A stretch of DNA of 64,000 nt from Ricinus communis (GCF_019578655.1 NC_063257.1:24693939-24757938), one strand, 5' to 3'; shown: positions 38,401 through 49,892, numbered from the stretch's first letter. The notes: generated from the letters alone by a model not told the origin. Translations and numbers: made by a program.

Positions 38401-39921
38401 GTTCTTTTATATTTATAAGTACACCCTCTTACGGGGTTGTTTTCTCATTTTAAAAAATTTACCCCTTCTACGAGGCTGTTTTCCCATACTTGCAGTTATA
38501 TTACTTTTACGGGGTTATTTTCTCATATTCATAAATATACACGCTTTACGGGATATTTTCTTATATTGATAAATATGCCATTTTTACGGCATCGTGTTTT
38601 CTCATATTAAATTATTAGCACTATTATGGGGTTGTTTTCTCAAACTCATTAATATACATGTTTTACGAGGTTATTTTCTTATATTGACACATATACTCCT
38701 TTTACGGGGTTATTTTCTCATATTATAAAATTAATCCATTTAAGGGGTTGTTTTCTCATACTCACAAATATACAAAAAATTATGGAGTTATTTTTTCCAA
38801 TTGTATTACGGGGTTGTTCTCTCATATTAAAAAAATTTACCCCTTCTACGATGCTGTTTTCTCATATTAGAAAATTTACTCCTTCTACGAGGCTATTTTC
38901 TGAGACTCGCAATTATACTACTTTTACGGGGTTGTTTTCTCAGATTTATAAATATCCACGTTTTAGGGGGTTATTTTCTTATATTGATAAATATACCATT
39001 TTTACGGGGTCGTTTCTCATATTAAATTATTAGCACTATTATAGGGTTGTTTTCTCAAATTCATAAATATACACACTTTACGGGGTTATTTTCTTATATT
39101 AAAAAATATACTGCTTTTAGGGGTTGTTTTCTCATATTATAAAATCATCCCATTTAAGTGGTTGTTTTCTTATACTCACAAATATATAAAAATTACGGGG
39201 TTATTTTCTCTGATTAATAAATAACCCCGTATTACGAGCTTATTTCCTAATGTTCGTAGATATACCCCTCTTACGGGGTTGTTTTCTCATATTAAAAAAT
39301 TTACTCCTTCTACGATGTTGTTTTTGCTAACTCACAATTACACTACTTTTATGGGGTTGTTTTCTCAGATTCATAAATATACACGTTTTACATGGTTGTT
39401 TTCTTACATTGATAAATATACCACTTTTACGGGGTCGTTTTCTTATATTAAATTATTAGCACTATTATGAGGTTGTTTTCTCATACTCACAAATACACTA
39501 AAATAAGGGGTTATTATCTCTGATTTGATAAATACCCCGTATTACGGGGATAGTTTCTCATATTAAAAAATTTACTCTTTCTACGAGGCTATTTTTTCAT
39601 ATTAAAAAATTTACCTATTCTATGAGGCTGTTTTCTCAGACATGCAATTACACTAATTTTACGCAGTTGTTTTCTGAGATTTATAAATATACACGTTTTA
39701 CAGGGTTATTTTTTTATATCGATAAATATACCACTTTTTCGGGGTCGTCTTCTCATAATAAATTATTTGCACTATTATGGGATTGTTTTCTTAAATTTAT
39801 AAATATACACGTTTTATAGGGTTATTTTCTCTTACGGACAAATATACCCCTTTTACGGGGTTGTTTTTTCATATTATAAAATGAACCCATTTAAGTGATT
39901 ATTTTCTCATACTCACAAATA
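26466..39921 (+). repeat. Satellite block 1: 39-bp subunits in ~388-bp higher-order units
   Basis: Continuous head-to-tail subunits of 38-39 bp. Each begins GGGGTTGTTTTCTC or GGGGTTATTTTCTT, has a variable centre such as ATTCATAAATATACAC, and ends CTTTTAC or similar. Ten subunit types recur in fixed order. The TTAGCACTA type marks one per higher-order unit, with spacings of about 387, 381, 389, 384, 389, 387, 351, 351, 387, 391, 427 and 420 bases between 26907 and 34005. The length steps are thus one subunit each. No protein motif is present; the many ORFs are by-products of the 39-base period. Polarity is constant throughout. This is tandem satellite DNA, probably heterochromatic. Confidence 0.95.
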
Positions 39922-41115
39922 TTATTATTTTTTAAAAAATACTGGATATTACATTCTACCCCCCTTAAAAAAAAATTTGACCTCAAATTTTAAAAGAAAC
40001 ACGGCTTAGTTTAGGATTGAAACAAATGAATGTAGAGACTCCTCATTTCCAGCTCGGTCTCCCAGATACACTCTTCAGACGAATGATTCTGCCGCAACAC
40101 TTTAACTATCAGAATAACTTTAGAGCGAAATTGGCGAACTTGACTATCCACAATCATGACTAGCTGCTCCTCGTAAGTTAGATCTTTGCTTACTTCCACA
40201 TACTGAGGCTGCAACACATGCGAAGGGTCCGAAATTTACTTCCTTAGCATTGATATATGGAATACTGGATGCACGTGCGAGAAATTTGGTGGCAAGTCTA
40301 GCTTGTATACCACCTCCCCAATTCTGTCAATAATCTCAAAGGGTCCCACATATCGAGGGGCCAATTTGCCCTTTTTACTAAACCGCATCACACCATGCAT
40401 AAAAGACACCTTTAAGAACACATATTCTCCAACACTAAACTCCATGTGCTTCCGCTTCAGATCCACATAACTTTTCTGCCTACTGAAAGCTATCTTTAGC
40501 CTCTCGCGAATAATAGGAACCTTTTCTGAAGTGATTTGAACCAACTCTGGTCCTACTAACTTTCGTTCGCCAACCTCTTCCAAACACACGGAAGATTTGC
40601 ACTTCCAGCCATACAAGGCCTCATAAGGTGCCATCTCGATGCTTGCATGATAGCTGTTGTTATACACAAATTCAATCAACGGTAGATACCAACCCCATTG
40701 ACCACCAAAATCTATCACGCACGTTTGAAGCATATCCTCTAAAGTCTGAATAGTCCTCTCGAACAGTCCATCCGTCTGGGGGTGAAAAGCTGTACTGAAG
40801 TCTAATATGGTACCAAGCTCTTCTTATAGCTTTTTCCAAAACCTCAAAGTGAACTGCGGTCCTCTGTCAGATACTATAGAAATTGGAACGCTGTGAAGAC
40901 TGACAATCCTCTCCAGATACACTCTTGCATACTTAGCCACAGAATAAGTAGTCTTCACTAGAAGGAAGTGTGCTAACTTAGTCAGTCGGTCCACAATTAC
41001 CCAAATAGAAGCATAACTAGCAGAAGTCTTGGGTAAACTGGATACAAAATCCATAGTAATCCTTTCCCATTTCCACTCTGGTATGGGAAGCGGTTGGATA
41101 TATTGAGCATCTAGG
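39922..41115 (-). mobile_element. 3' end of a chromovirus: pol tail, polypurine tract and LTR stub
   Basis: Read on the minus strand: integrase from about 41115 to 40011, a short spacer, a polypurine tract (AAGGGGGGTAGAA, 39954-39966) and then an LTR start TGTAATATCC (39953 downward). Only about 32 bases of LTR remain before satellite sequence begins at 39921. The 5' part of the element is missing; at 41115 a Ty1/copia remnant begins. Gene order and the C-terminal sequence indicate a Tekay/Del-like chromovirus. Confidence 0.8.
40011..41115 (-). pseudogene. Chromovirus integrase and C-terminal chromodomain-like tail, partial
   Basis: The minus-strand frame 41054-40824 has the catalytic core: MDFVSSLPKTSASYASIWVI with the first Asp, VDRLTKLAHF, and PISIVSDRGPQFTLRFWKKL with the second Asp. 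A break near 40820 is followed by 40733-40236: [20 protein letters not shown], and [20 protein letters not shown] of the C-terminal GPY/F module. The chromodomain-like end is 40217-40011 (ILIVKVLRQNHSSEECIWE). The N-terminal zinc finger is absent because the segment is truncated at 41115. A frame change separates the pieces, so it is not functional as it stands. Confidence 0.82.
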
Positions 41116-41116
41116 G

Positions 41117-41460
41117 CGTCTTGATTTTATGATGGACCATGAATTAAGTGTAGACTTAATTTTGCATTCTCTACCTGACAGTTATTCACAGTTTGTTATG
41201 GACTTTCATATGAATAAGTTGGATACTACAATACTTGAACTTATTAATATGTTAAAGACTACGGAGGGCACCATAAAGAAGCAAAAAGGAATTTTTCTAA
41301 TGGTAGAACCTTCTAAGACTACTAAGAGTAAGTCTAAGAAAAAATAGGAAAAGAAAGCTTTGAAAGCTATTAGAGGTGTCAACAAAGATAAAGGAAAGTG
41401 TCACCATTGTAGAAAGGAAGGACATTAGAGAAGAAACTGCAACAAGCTTATAATTATGAA
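41117..41460 (+). pseudogene. Copia gag fragment with CCHC knuckle
   Basis: The frame reads MMDHELSVDLILHSLPDSYS then FVMDFHMNKLDTTILELINM, the copia Gag (UBN2-like) core. A TAG at 41345 is followed by CHHCRKEGH, a stop where relatives have Trp, and RRNC: a Cys-x2-Cys-x4-His-x4-Cys zinc knuckle interrupted by that stop. Only the C-terminal half of Gag is present. It is clearly inactive. Confidence 0.78.
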
Positions 41461-42439
41461 AAGAAGGAATAAACTAGCTTGAAGGTAATTGTTGCCATTT
41501 AGTATAGTTATTATTTTTGTTTTTCTTATTAAGAATTTAATAATTGTTATTAATTCCTTTTTTAGAACTATTGTTGCTATTATTTCATTTAATAATATTA
41601 GACATTGTTGCCTTATTTAGTTAAATAATTTATGTTTCTAGAAACTCATACAAAGGTTGTACGAAAGTAAGAAAATAAATTCCTATTGCGAGAAACCTAA
41701 AGCAATCCTAAATAGGCATAAGGATCATATTGATGTCAAGACAAATAAGTAACATAAACAAGTTATATAACTTATAAATCTTATGAAATTAATATTATAA
41801 TCAAGTTGTCTTTGAGAAAGACACATATGCCGAATCCCTAAGCAATACATATGATGTATGCTTGCTTTTAGGAAGAGTTATGATAAAATATCATATCAAG
41901 ATAAGATCATGATATGGAATACTTGGATCATGACTAGAATGTCTATAGTTTGCAATCACTCAAATTGATGAAGTTTTATAAGATGATAAAACCTAACTTT
42001 GTGAGACATAATTAGATCAATAAAGAGTGTTCCAAGCCTTCTCATAGGATATATACTCTTATAACTATTAACTCCATTATGATCATAATAAAGTCTAATA
42101 TAGACTACTATATGATGTTTAAGAGAAACATGCACAATTAGACTAAGATGAAAGGCTTGATCTAATAAATGTAAGTTTGTAAGATATCCAAAAGGGTTTT
42201 AGGATATCAATACTATCATACTCTTGAAACAAAAATATTTTTTTAGAATATGTTATCTCTAAAGAAAAAGGAGTTTTCTGAAAGATACAGTGGGAGTTTG
42301 ATAGAGATCAAGATAAATAAATTAACATTAAAATGGAACTTAGCTTGAAGGTTCTTATCATAAGATGCACAATATATTTATAAGAAATGGAGATCGCTTA
42401 TAGAATATGTAATTATATCTCATTGTTGATAAGCTTACT

Positions 42440-43130
42440 ACATTAATTCTTAGAGTTGGCATCAAGCCATGATATTCTATTGTGGATTCCATATTGTTTA
42501 ACCAGATGAAGACTGTGGTGGACCCATCTAAATGGATAAGATCTATTAAGGTGCAAGTGAGTTTTTGAGAAAAAACTAATATGGAAATCGTTGCCTAAAG
42601 GATGAGCAAAGAAAACTTAATAAGTTACATACTTAATCAAGCAGTTGATTAGTAATGTAATTATAAGTTTCAATCCAAATAGAATAAACAAGTGTATATG
42701 AAGGGGTTAGTGGGAGTATAATAGTATTTTCTAATATTGTATGTTGTGGACATATAGATAAAGAAAAAGTGACATGTCTTTCATTATGAGTCTACCAAGA
42801 CTATAAATCCATAAAGACTTAGAACATACAGTTTACTTTCTAGGATTGAGATTTATAGAGATAGATGCTTCAAACTGCATGAATGTTCTAAACTTCGAGT
42901 ACATAGACATATATGTTAAAAGGTTTAATATGGAAGAACCAAAGAAAAATACTTGGCGATATCTCATGATATATCTCTTGCCAAATATATGTGTCATAAA
43001 TACTCATTGAGAAAGAGGTTATTAATAGAATGATTTATGCGAAAGCATAATATTCTATTACGTATATGTGTCATGTTATGTACTAGATTTTATGGTTATT
43101 CTAAGATGTTGACTTTGAATCACATAGAAT
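42440..43130 (+). pseudogene. Copia reverse transcriptase remnants
   Basis: Short readable pieces match the copia RT order in changing frames. VDPSKWIRSIKVQVSF near 42518-42566 corresponds to the RT N-terminal block. LGLRFIEIDAS, VHRHI and a piece with Asn-Met-Glu (NMEEPKKNTWRYLM) near 42840-42970 match the later RT blocks. Stops and frameshifts occur every few dozen codons. The assignment rests on motif order rather than any intact domain. Confidence 0.5.
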
Positions 43131-43572
43131 AAACTCACAAGATAGATTCATTTTATTTTTAAGGAAAGCATGACTTGTGGAAAGAGTTCCAAAAGGTCAT
43201 TCTTACAACATGAGCTCAATACATCTCATTATATTTGAGGCAGTATATGAGAGATATTTGGATCTTTAATATTCTTTTTAAGAATAAGGTGTGGTTCTTA
43301 AGTATTGTTGATCTAAAGAGTTAGATAGACAATAGAGTCATTTTCAAAGAACCAAGGTCTCATCTGCGATCCAAAATATTGTATTTGGAGCATTACCAAT
43401 AAATGACTTATTAATAAAATATAAAGATAAAATAAATACCCATTGAGGATAACAAAGTTGATCCTCCAACAAAGTCATTTGACCTAACAGGAACATGATC
43501 ATCAAAAGAAAGAGTTCGGTATTGGATACCATGATGATTGGCTTTGATTGTGCTTTAGTGCAAGTAGAAGAT

Positions 43573-44560
43573 TGTTAGAGTGTGCCCTAAAGACAAAGAG
43601 TTGTCAAATGATCTGTGTTAATTTATACATCATAATGGATGGCATACAATCATACTAAAAGAATTGTCTGACTCTAATGGTAGGAGTAGTGGGGTATTAT
43701 TAATGAATAATCCAAACCGTGAACACCATGGAACGTAAACACAAATGTAAGAGAAATTATAAAGCGAGTTTATAATGATGATGTTCTCATTAGATACGTT
43801 TCTGAACTTTGTTCATAGTCGATGTTTGATCAAGAATTAGATACTGATCGTTGGTTATTGATCAAATGCTGGAGACTACTAATGCGTTATTACTTACTTA
43901 TGAAGTAAGCAATGTCTTATAAGGTTGAAGAATAGGATTTCTGAGATAAGCATATGGGTGCTTATTACAAGAATAAGTTCATTGAACACGACCTCACTGA
44001 GTAGTCCATATGGAATTTACTCCAAGTGTCTATAGACAATACTCTTATGACAATCATATAAGACATGATCCTTAGACTTGAGATAACTATATATTATCTT
44101 ATATGAGGATTACTATACTTTAATACTATCTTATGTTCTCCTATCCATGGAGTGCTCAAGCAATATTTATTGAGTATAATAAGAGTCATATGAAGATAAT
44201 AAGTTATCAATAAAGAATTCATTGTCCAAGATAATATGCCACAGGACCTTATCATAATTATTCTTGATATGTTTTAACATGGAGATCCTTGGGCAAGGTT
44301 GTATGAATGAAGATTTTGAAAAAGTGTTTCATAGATCTTATTCAAGATGTAATATGCAATTATCAAGAACAAATATGATTGGTTCAATTATAGAGTTAAC
44401 ACTTGCATCCATGCTATATGAATCAATTGGGATAAAAGTATATAATGAAAGGATTAAATTAGATTATAAGATTGTTCACTGCAAAGATCGTCATCTGACT
44501 TTGAGCCACCCCACTATCATTTAAGCCTTTAACAAACCTGACCTAGCCGTTCAACTTACA
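43573..44560 (+). repeat. 3' LTR of the copia remnant
   Basis: TGTTAGAGTGTGCCCTAAAG starts immediately after the purine-rich GCAAGTAGAAGAT, the usual copia arrangement. Downstream text (CTATCTTATGTTCTCCTATCC, then GGAGTGCTCAAGCAATATTT) is LTR-like, non-coding and AT-rich. The 86-codon ORF at 44264-44524 lies in it and has no recognisable content. The terminal CA was not fixed, so the end coordinate is approximate. Confidence 0.5.
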
Positions 44561-44809
44561 AAATGTCGCAAGATAATTGAACAGGTTGAAATGGATCAAA
44601 CCATGTACATTTGTCCAACACCTTGAGGAGTTTGATTCTAGTCCGAGTCTAAGTCCAAGTTCAAAGAGTTTTATTTTCTAGGGCCTGTAAACAAGCTTTC
44701 ATCGCTTATTTTCATTTTTAATAACGAGTCATTAAAAAATCAAAAAAAAATTGAGAAGAAATTACTAAAAGGAAACATTGGAAAAGATTAAAACTAACCT
44801 GAATCACAA
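44561..44809. other. Unassigned spacer between copia LTR and minisatellite
   Basis: No ORF and no clear repeat match. It may include the true end of the copia LTR and the start of the Tat-like 3' region. Confidence 0.4.
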
Positions 44810-45400
44810 TAGACTCAAAATCAGATTTGATTCATCCACCATCAAACCCTTTTGGAAAGCACCACGACTCAAAATCATTCTAGAGTCGACTAAACCAGAT
44901 ACCTAATGTTGGTTCCTAAATAAAATAAAAGACTCATATCATATATGAGTTATCCATTATCCTTCCATATTCAGAAAAAGACAAGCCTAACTGAAAAATA
45001 TATTTGAGTCATTCATTGTCTTATTCTTTTCCAAAAGATAATCAAACCTCGAATTCCTCAATACATGTCTTGAGTCATTCAAACTCTTCTCAAAATATAC
45101 TCAAAATTAGATTTGAGTCCTCCACCACAAAGCCCTTTCGAAAGGCAACCAAGATTCAAAATCATATTCAATTCATCCCCCATAAAGCACTTTCTAAAAG
45201 GCATACTTGACTCAAATTAGATCTGAGTCATCTTTCAACCTGTTGTTTTCTAAAAGGCAACCCTAACTCAAAATTAGATTTGAGTCGTCCATTAAAAAGC
45301 TCTTTTAAACCACAACTTAAACCACATCTGAATCATTCATAAATGAAAACTCATATCAAAATCAAGTTATCCCATAAAATATAATTGAAGTCATTAAGCA
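44810..45400 (+). repeat. Degenerate ~56-bp minisatellite
   Basis: The word GACTCAAAATCAGATTTGA or a variant recurs at about 44812, 44866, 44931, 44988, 45047, 45098, 45153, 45209, 45265 and 45318. Steps are 51-65 bases, most often 55-57. Each unit continues with GAGTCATCCA-like text, then CCCTTTTGGAAAGCA-like text. About ten diverged units are seen. The location next to a Tat-type 3' motif suggests it was the variable 3' untranslated region of a Tat element. Confidence 0.72.
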
Positions 45401-45831
45401 AGACCTCCAAGGAAAATCAAACTTGTTAATTGAACAAATTTTTAGGTTCATGCAATTTGGATAAGTTACCATGGTTCAATATCGCTGTAAAATAAACGAA
45501 CAAAAAACAAAATTAAAAAAATAGAAGCTCACTAAGTTGAAAACTCAAAAAGGCAGCTTAGGCAAAAATTAAAATAAAAGAAAAGAATGAAAAGAGAAAG
45601 ATAAAAAAATCTCCTCTTTAGATTCATCTTCAAGGATAAAGAACTCTTGGGTATCTCTAAGTCAAGTTGTCTCCTCTTAAGAGTTGAATAGTCTTAGAGT
45701 CATCTTTTGTGTCAATCTTGTAAATATACCTCCTACTAGAGTCAGCTAATTGGTTTGGAAGAGTCATCTTCTATTGTCATTTAAGAATCAATTAATTTTC
45801 CTCCAAGAGTCCTCTTTCAGGTCACCTTTGT
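45401..45831 (+). other. Tat-like 3' untranslated segment, truncated before its LTR
   Basis: ACTAAGTTGAAAACTC and AAAAAGGCAGCTTAGGCAAA at 45531-45570 match the motif repeated three times at 22570-22740 just before the Tat 3' LTR. A purine-rich run follows to about 45610. GAGTCATCTT-like words then occur several times to 45820. The satellite starts at about 45832, so any LTR is lost. Confidence 0.5.
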
Positions 45832-47224
45832 ACATTGATAAACATACCACTTTTACGGGGTTATTTTTTCATATTAAATTATTAGCACTTTTACGGGGTT
45901 ATTTTTTCATATTAAATTATTAGCACTTTTACGGGGTTATTTTCTCATATTCATAAATATACACGTTTTATGGGGTTATTTTCTTATACTGACAAATATA
46001 CCCCTTTTACGGGGTTGTTTTCTCATATTATAAAATTAACCCATTTAAGGGGTTGTTTTCTCATACTCACAAATATATCAAAATTACGGGTTTTTTTTTC
46101 TGATTTATAAATATCCCTGTATTACGGTGTCATTTTCTCATATTAAAACATTCACCCCTTCTACGAGGCTGTTCTTACATAATTGCAATTGCACTACTTT
46201 TACGGGGTTATTTTCTTAGATTCATAAATATACAGGTTTTACGGGGTTGTTTTCTTAAATTGATAAATATACCACTTTTACGGGGTCGTTTTCTCATATT
46301 AAATTATTAGCACTATTATGGGGTTGTTTTTTCAAATTCATAAATGGGGTTGTTTTCTCATATTATAAAATTAACCCATTTATTGGGTTGTTTTCTCATA
46401 CTCACAAATATAACACAATTACAGGGTTATTTCCTCAGATTTATAAATATCACCGTATTACGGAGTTGTTTTCATAGATTAAAAAATTTACTCTTTCTAC
46501 GAGACTGTTTTCTCATATTAAAAAGTTTACCTGTTCTGTGAGGCTGTTTTCTTAGACTCGCAATTACACTACTTTTGTGGGGTTGTCTTCTCAGATTCAT
46601 AAATTTACACGCTTTACAGGATTATTTTCTTATATTGATAAATACACCCCTTTTACGGGGTCGTTTTCTGATATTAAATTATTAGCATTATTATGGGGTT
46701 ATTTTCTCAAATTCATAAATATACAAGTTTTGATAAATATACCCCTTTTATGGGGTTGTTTTCCCATATTATAAAATTAACCCATTTAAGGGGTTTTTTC
46801 TCATACTACCCAATATACCACAATTACGGGGTTATTTCCTCAGATTTATAAATATCCCCGTATTATGGGGGTTTTTTCATATATTAAAAAATTTACCCCT
46901 TTTACGAGGTTGTTTTCTCATCTTAAAAAATTTACCCGTTCTACGAGGATTTTTTTTTAGACTCGCAATTACACTACTTTTTTATGGGGTTGTTTTCTCA
47001 TATTCATAAATATAATCATTTTACGGGGTTATTTTCTTATATTGATAAATATACCACTTTTACGGGGTCGTTTTCTCATATTAAATTATTAACACTATTA
47101 TGGGGTTGTTTTCTCAAATTCATAAATATATACATTTTTACGAGGTTATTTTCTTATATAGACAAATATACTCTTTTTACGAGGTTGTTTTCTCATATTA
47201 TAAAATTAACCCATTTAATAGGTT
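45832..47224 (+). repeat. Satellite block 2, left part
   Basis: Same 39-bp subunits and order as block 1, same polarity. It begins inside the ATAAACATACCACTTTTACG subunit type. It includes a local triplication of a short piece (TTATTTTTTCATATTAAAT followed by TATTAGCACTTTTACGGGG, about 45860-45945), a fresh-looking small amplification. Confidence 0.93.
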
Positions 47225-47440
47225 ACTAAAGAAAAACTGGAAATATTACCTTGTCCATTTATGTCAATGTCATTTGTATGTGTGTTTTCAACCAGAAGAG
47301 CAAGGTAGGCATCAACTAAATTTTCCAACTAGATGTGCGCACTTTACCACTACATATCAAACCGTCAAGAAGGAGAAGAGATTTATAGTTTTCATCCTGC
47401 CAATCTCTAACTCAATATCGAATACTAATCATAATATCAT
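47225..47440. other. 216-bp non-satellite island inside one satellite subunit
   Basis: Satellite text stops at GGTT (47224) and resumes at TGTTTTATCATACTTACAAA (47441) in the same subunit type with almost nothing missing. The inserted sequence is less AT-rich than the array and shows no satellite words. No terminal repeats are evident, and at most a 1-base overlap is shared by the flanks. A short minus-strand frame (VDAYLALLVENTHTND) is readable but is not identified. It could be filler DNA from break repair or a captured fragment. Confidence 0.6.
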
Positions 47441-47737
47441 TGTTTTATCATACTTACAAATATACCAAAATTACGGGGTTATTTTCTCCAATTGATAAAT
47501 ATCCCCATGTTATAGGGTTGTTTTCTAATATTCATAAATATATCCCTCTTACTAGGTTATTTTCTCATATTAAAAGATTTACACCTTCTACGAGACTGTT
47601 TTCTCAGACTTGCAATTACACTACTTTTACGGGGTTATTTTCTCATATTCATAAATATACATGTTTTACGGGGTTATTTTCTTATACTCACAAATATACC
47701 CCTTTTATGAGGTTGTTTTCTCATATTATAAAATTAA
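47441..47737 (+). repeat. Satellite block 2, right part
   Basis: Continues the 39-bp subunits in register after the island. It ends within the CATATTATAAAATTAACC subunit, where the truncated chromovirus LTR begins. Confidence 0.92.
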
Positions 47738-48933
47738 CCAGACATAGATATTTATGTCTAATACCTTCAATAAAAATTTCACTTCAATTTCTTGACTATT
47801 AAAGGGGTTAAGGGTAGCTCAACATAACCAGCTTCAATAATCCCGACAGACAGAGCAATTAAAAGTATGGCCTTGATTAATCATGTCACAGACAGAATTA
47901 GCTCCAATTCAGAGAATTCGCCCACTTTCAATGGAGGTGTGGCCGGTAGTTATCAATTCAAAAAGTTATAGAAAATTCCCACAAGTTTCTTCACAAACAA
48001 ACCAAACGCAATTTGGATTTTCCTATCTTAAGATATACAAAAAGTATCTCGACTATATTTAACTCATGAACTCTGTAAACCTAGTTCGCAAAGCTGACTT
48101 TGAAACATTCCTGGGACTTATAGAAAAGGCATTTTGAGTTAAATTTTAATCAGAACTATATTTATGTGTCTAGTACATGAAACAAAAATTTCACTTCCTT
48201 TGGATGACCATAAGAAAATTTATAGGGGTCAAATTACAATCAGCTCAACTATTTTGACAGATTAAGCAATAAAATGTTTCCTCTAATTGAACTAATATAG
48301 AAGCTGAATCAAATGAAGCTAAAAGAGGAACAGTTTTAGAAGACTCTTGAAACTTTCTAGATCATCAAATAAAACTCAATTTAGAGCTTCCTAGCTCAAG
48401 ATATGATCAAAACAATAAGACTGAAAAAACAGAATCATCAAACCCGAAAGTTGTAATTTGAAAACCCTAATATAAATCAACCAAAACACTAATATTACTT
48501 ACCAAATCACTCACCAAAGGCTTCTAGGATGAAATTAAAGCTTGGAAAGTATTTTTTATCACCAATTTCACTTGCAAATCAAGCCTAAACTTGAAGGATC
48601 AAGCAAACCCCTTCAAGCTCTCTCTCTTCTTCTTTTTTTTCTTCCTTTCTCTCCCTTTCTTTTTTCTTTTCTTTCCATATGTGTCTCCAAATCCAATTTG
48701 GGTGAATAAATGGTAAATGATTCATTTAAGCCCTTAATGAAATGGCTTTGTTACCTATAAACCCTCAAATTTTCAATTGTGCAATTAAGGACAATTATTT
48801 GTTTCAATTGAGTCCTTTCCTCTATAACTATATCTATATATATACTAATTTATACTTAAATTCTATCAAATATATGTAAATGAAATGCAAAAACTAATGC
48901 AAATATACCTATAGCTAGAGTACAGGTGTGACA
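47738..48933 (-). repeat. 3' LTR of the chromovirus, truncated
   Basis: Ends GTGTGACA on the plus strand at 48933 (element start TGTCACACC on the minus strand). It aligns with 54238-55381 of the other LTR, including CTGACTTTGAAACATT and CAAATCAAGCCTAAACTTGA. It has an insertion of about 50 bases relative to that copy near 47925. The part corresponding to 52975-54237 is missing, and satellite follows directly. Confidence 0.85.
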
Positions 48934-48947
48934 ATTCTTCCCACCTT
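48934..48947 (-). other. Polypurine tract of the chromovirus
   Basis: On the minus strand AAGGTGGGAAGAAT lies directly before the LTR start TGTCACACC. This is the plus-strand primer position for reverse transcription. Confidence 0.75.
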
Positions 48948-48975
48948 AGGAAATTTCGTCCTCGAAATTTTGCTA

Positions 48976-49892
48976 GAGTAAATGAGGATATTGGTTTCTC
49001 AGATCTTCCTCTCATTCCCAAGTAGCCTCCTCACTTCTGTGGTGTTTCCATAATACTTTTACCAAAGGTATTGTTTTATTCCTCAACACCTTGGTTTTCC
49101 TAGCAATAATGGCAATTGGTTCTTCTTCATAAGATAAATGATCCTTTAATTCTATAGGTTGGGCTTGCAAAATATGACTAGGATCACTCCTATATCTCCT
49201 CAACATGGACACATGGAAAACATTATGAATTTGAGACAATTCTGGAGGTAAGACCAACCTATAAGCTATTGGACCAACCCTCTCAATCACCTCATATGGA
49301 CCAATATACCTAGGGCTCAATTTCCCTCTTTTACCAAATTGTAATACTCCTCTCCAAGGTGAAACCTTATCACCCACACTGTATTAAATCGGTTCACTCT
49401 TCAAGTCTGCATAACTCTTTTGTCTATCTTGGGCTTAGGCGATCTCGAATTAGTTGAATCTTCTCTGTTGTCATTTGTACAATTTCTAGAGTAACTAACT
49501 GTCTTTCCGCAACTTCATCCCAACAGACTGGAGTTCGACACTTTCCACCATATAAGGCTTCATAAGGTGCCATCCCCAAGCTAGAATGAAAAGTGTTATT
49601 GTAGGCAAATTCCATTAAAGGTAGATGTTTATCCCAGCTACCCTGTAATTCCATTACACAAATTCGAAGCATGTCTTCCAATGTCTGGATTGTCCTCTCT
49701 AACTGACGATTTGTTTAGGGATGAAAAGTTGTACTAAACCTCAATTTAGTATCCAAAGCGTACTGCAGACTTGGCCAAAATCTAGATGTAGATCTTGGAT
49801 CCCAATCTGATACAATAGAGAATGGAACACCATGCAATCTGACCATTTATCTAATATAGATTTCAGCAAGTCTATCTAATGAATTTGACACT
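48976..49892 (-). pseudogene. Chromovirus integrase remnant with chromodomain-like tail
   Basis: The minus strand begins after an internal deletion with [15 protein letters not shown], which holds the second core Asp. [20 protein letters not shown] and LMEFAYNNTFHSSLGMAPYE follow (49681-49424). A frameshift near 49400 leads to GKLSPRYIGPYEVIERVGP (the GPY/F module) and HNVFHVSMLRRYRSD in 49377-49012. The tail ILVKVLW-type segment NKTIPLVKVLWKHHRSEEAT ends just before a TGA, and the readable frame closes near 48976. The zinc-binding N-terminus and the first catalytic Asp are absent, and stops lie near 49720 and 49850. Confidence 0.82.

Larger units (their letters stand above)
41116..44560 (+). 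mobile_element. Wrecked Ty1/copia element with 3' LTR
   Basis: Order on the plus strand: gag piece (41117-41460), a poorly readable interior, RT pieces (about 42440-43130), a polypurine-like GCAAGTAGAAGAT and an LTR start TGTTAGAGTGTGCCC at 43573. Internal length is only about 2.5 kb, against more than 4 kb for intact copia elements, so a large part is deleted. No 5' LTR is present; the left side abuts the chromovirus fragment without a spacer. The right LTR end was not resolved; 44560 is an estimate. Confidence 0.65.

Noticed and set aside
26466..39921. CRISPR-like repeat array
   Set aside because: Subunits abut with no unique spacers, the unit types recur in fixed order, and the genome is a plant. 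This is satellite DNA.
44264..44524. 86-codon ORF in the copia LTR
   Set aside because: It is in LTR sequence and has no similarity to a known protein that I can recognise.
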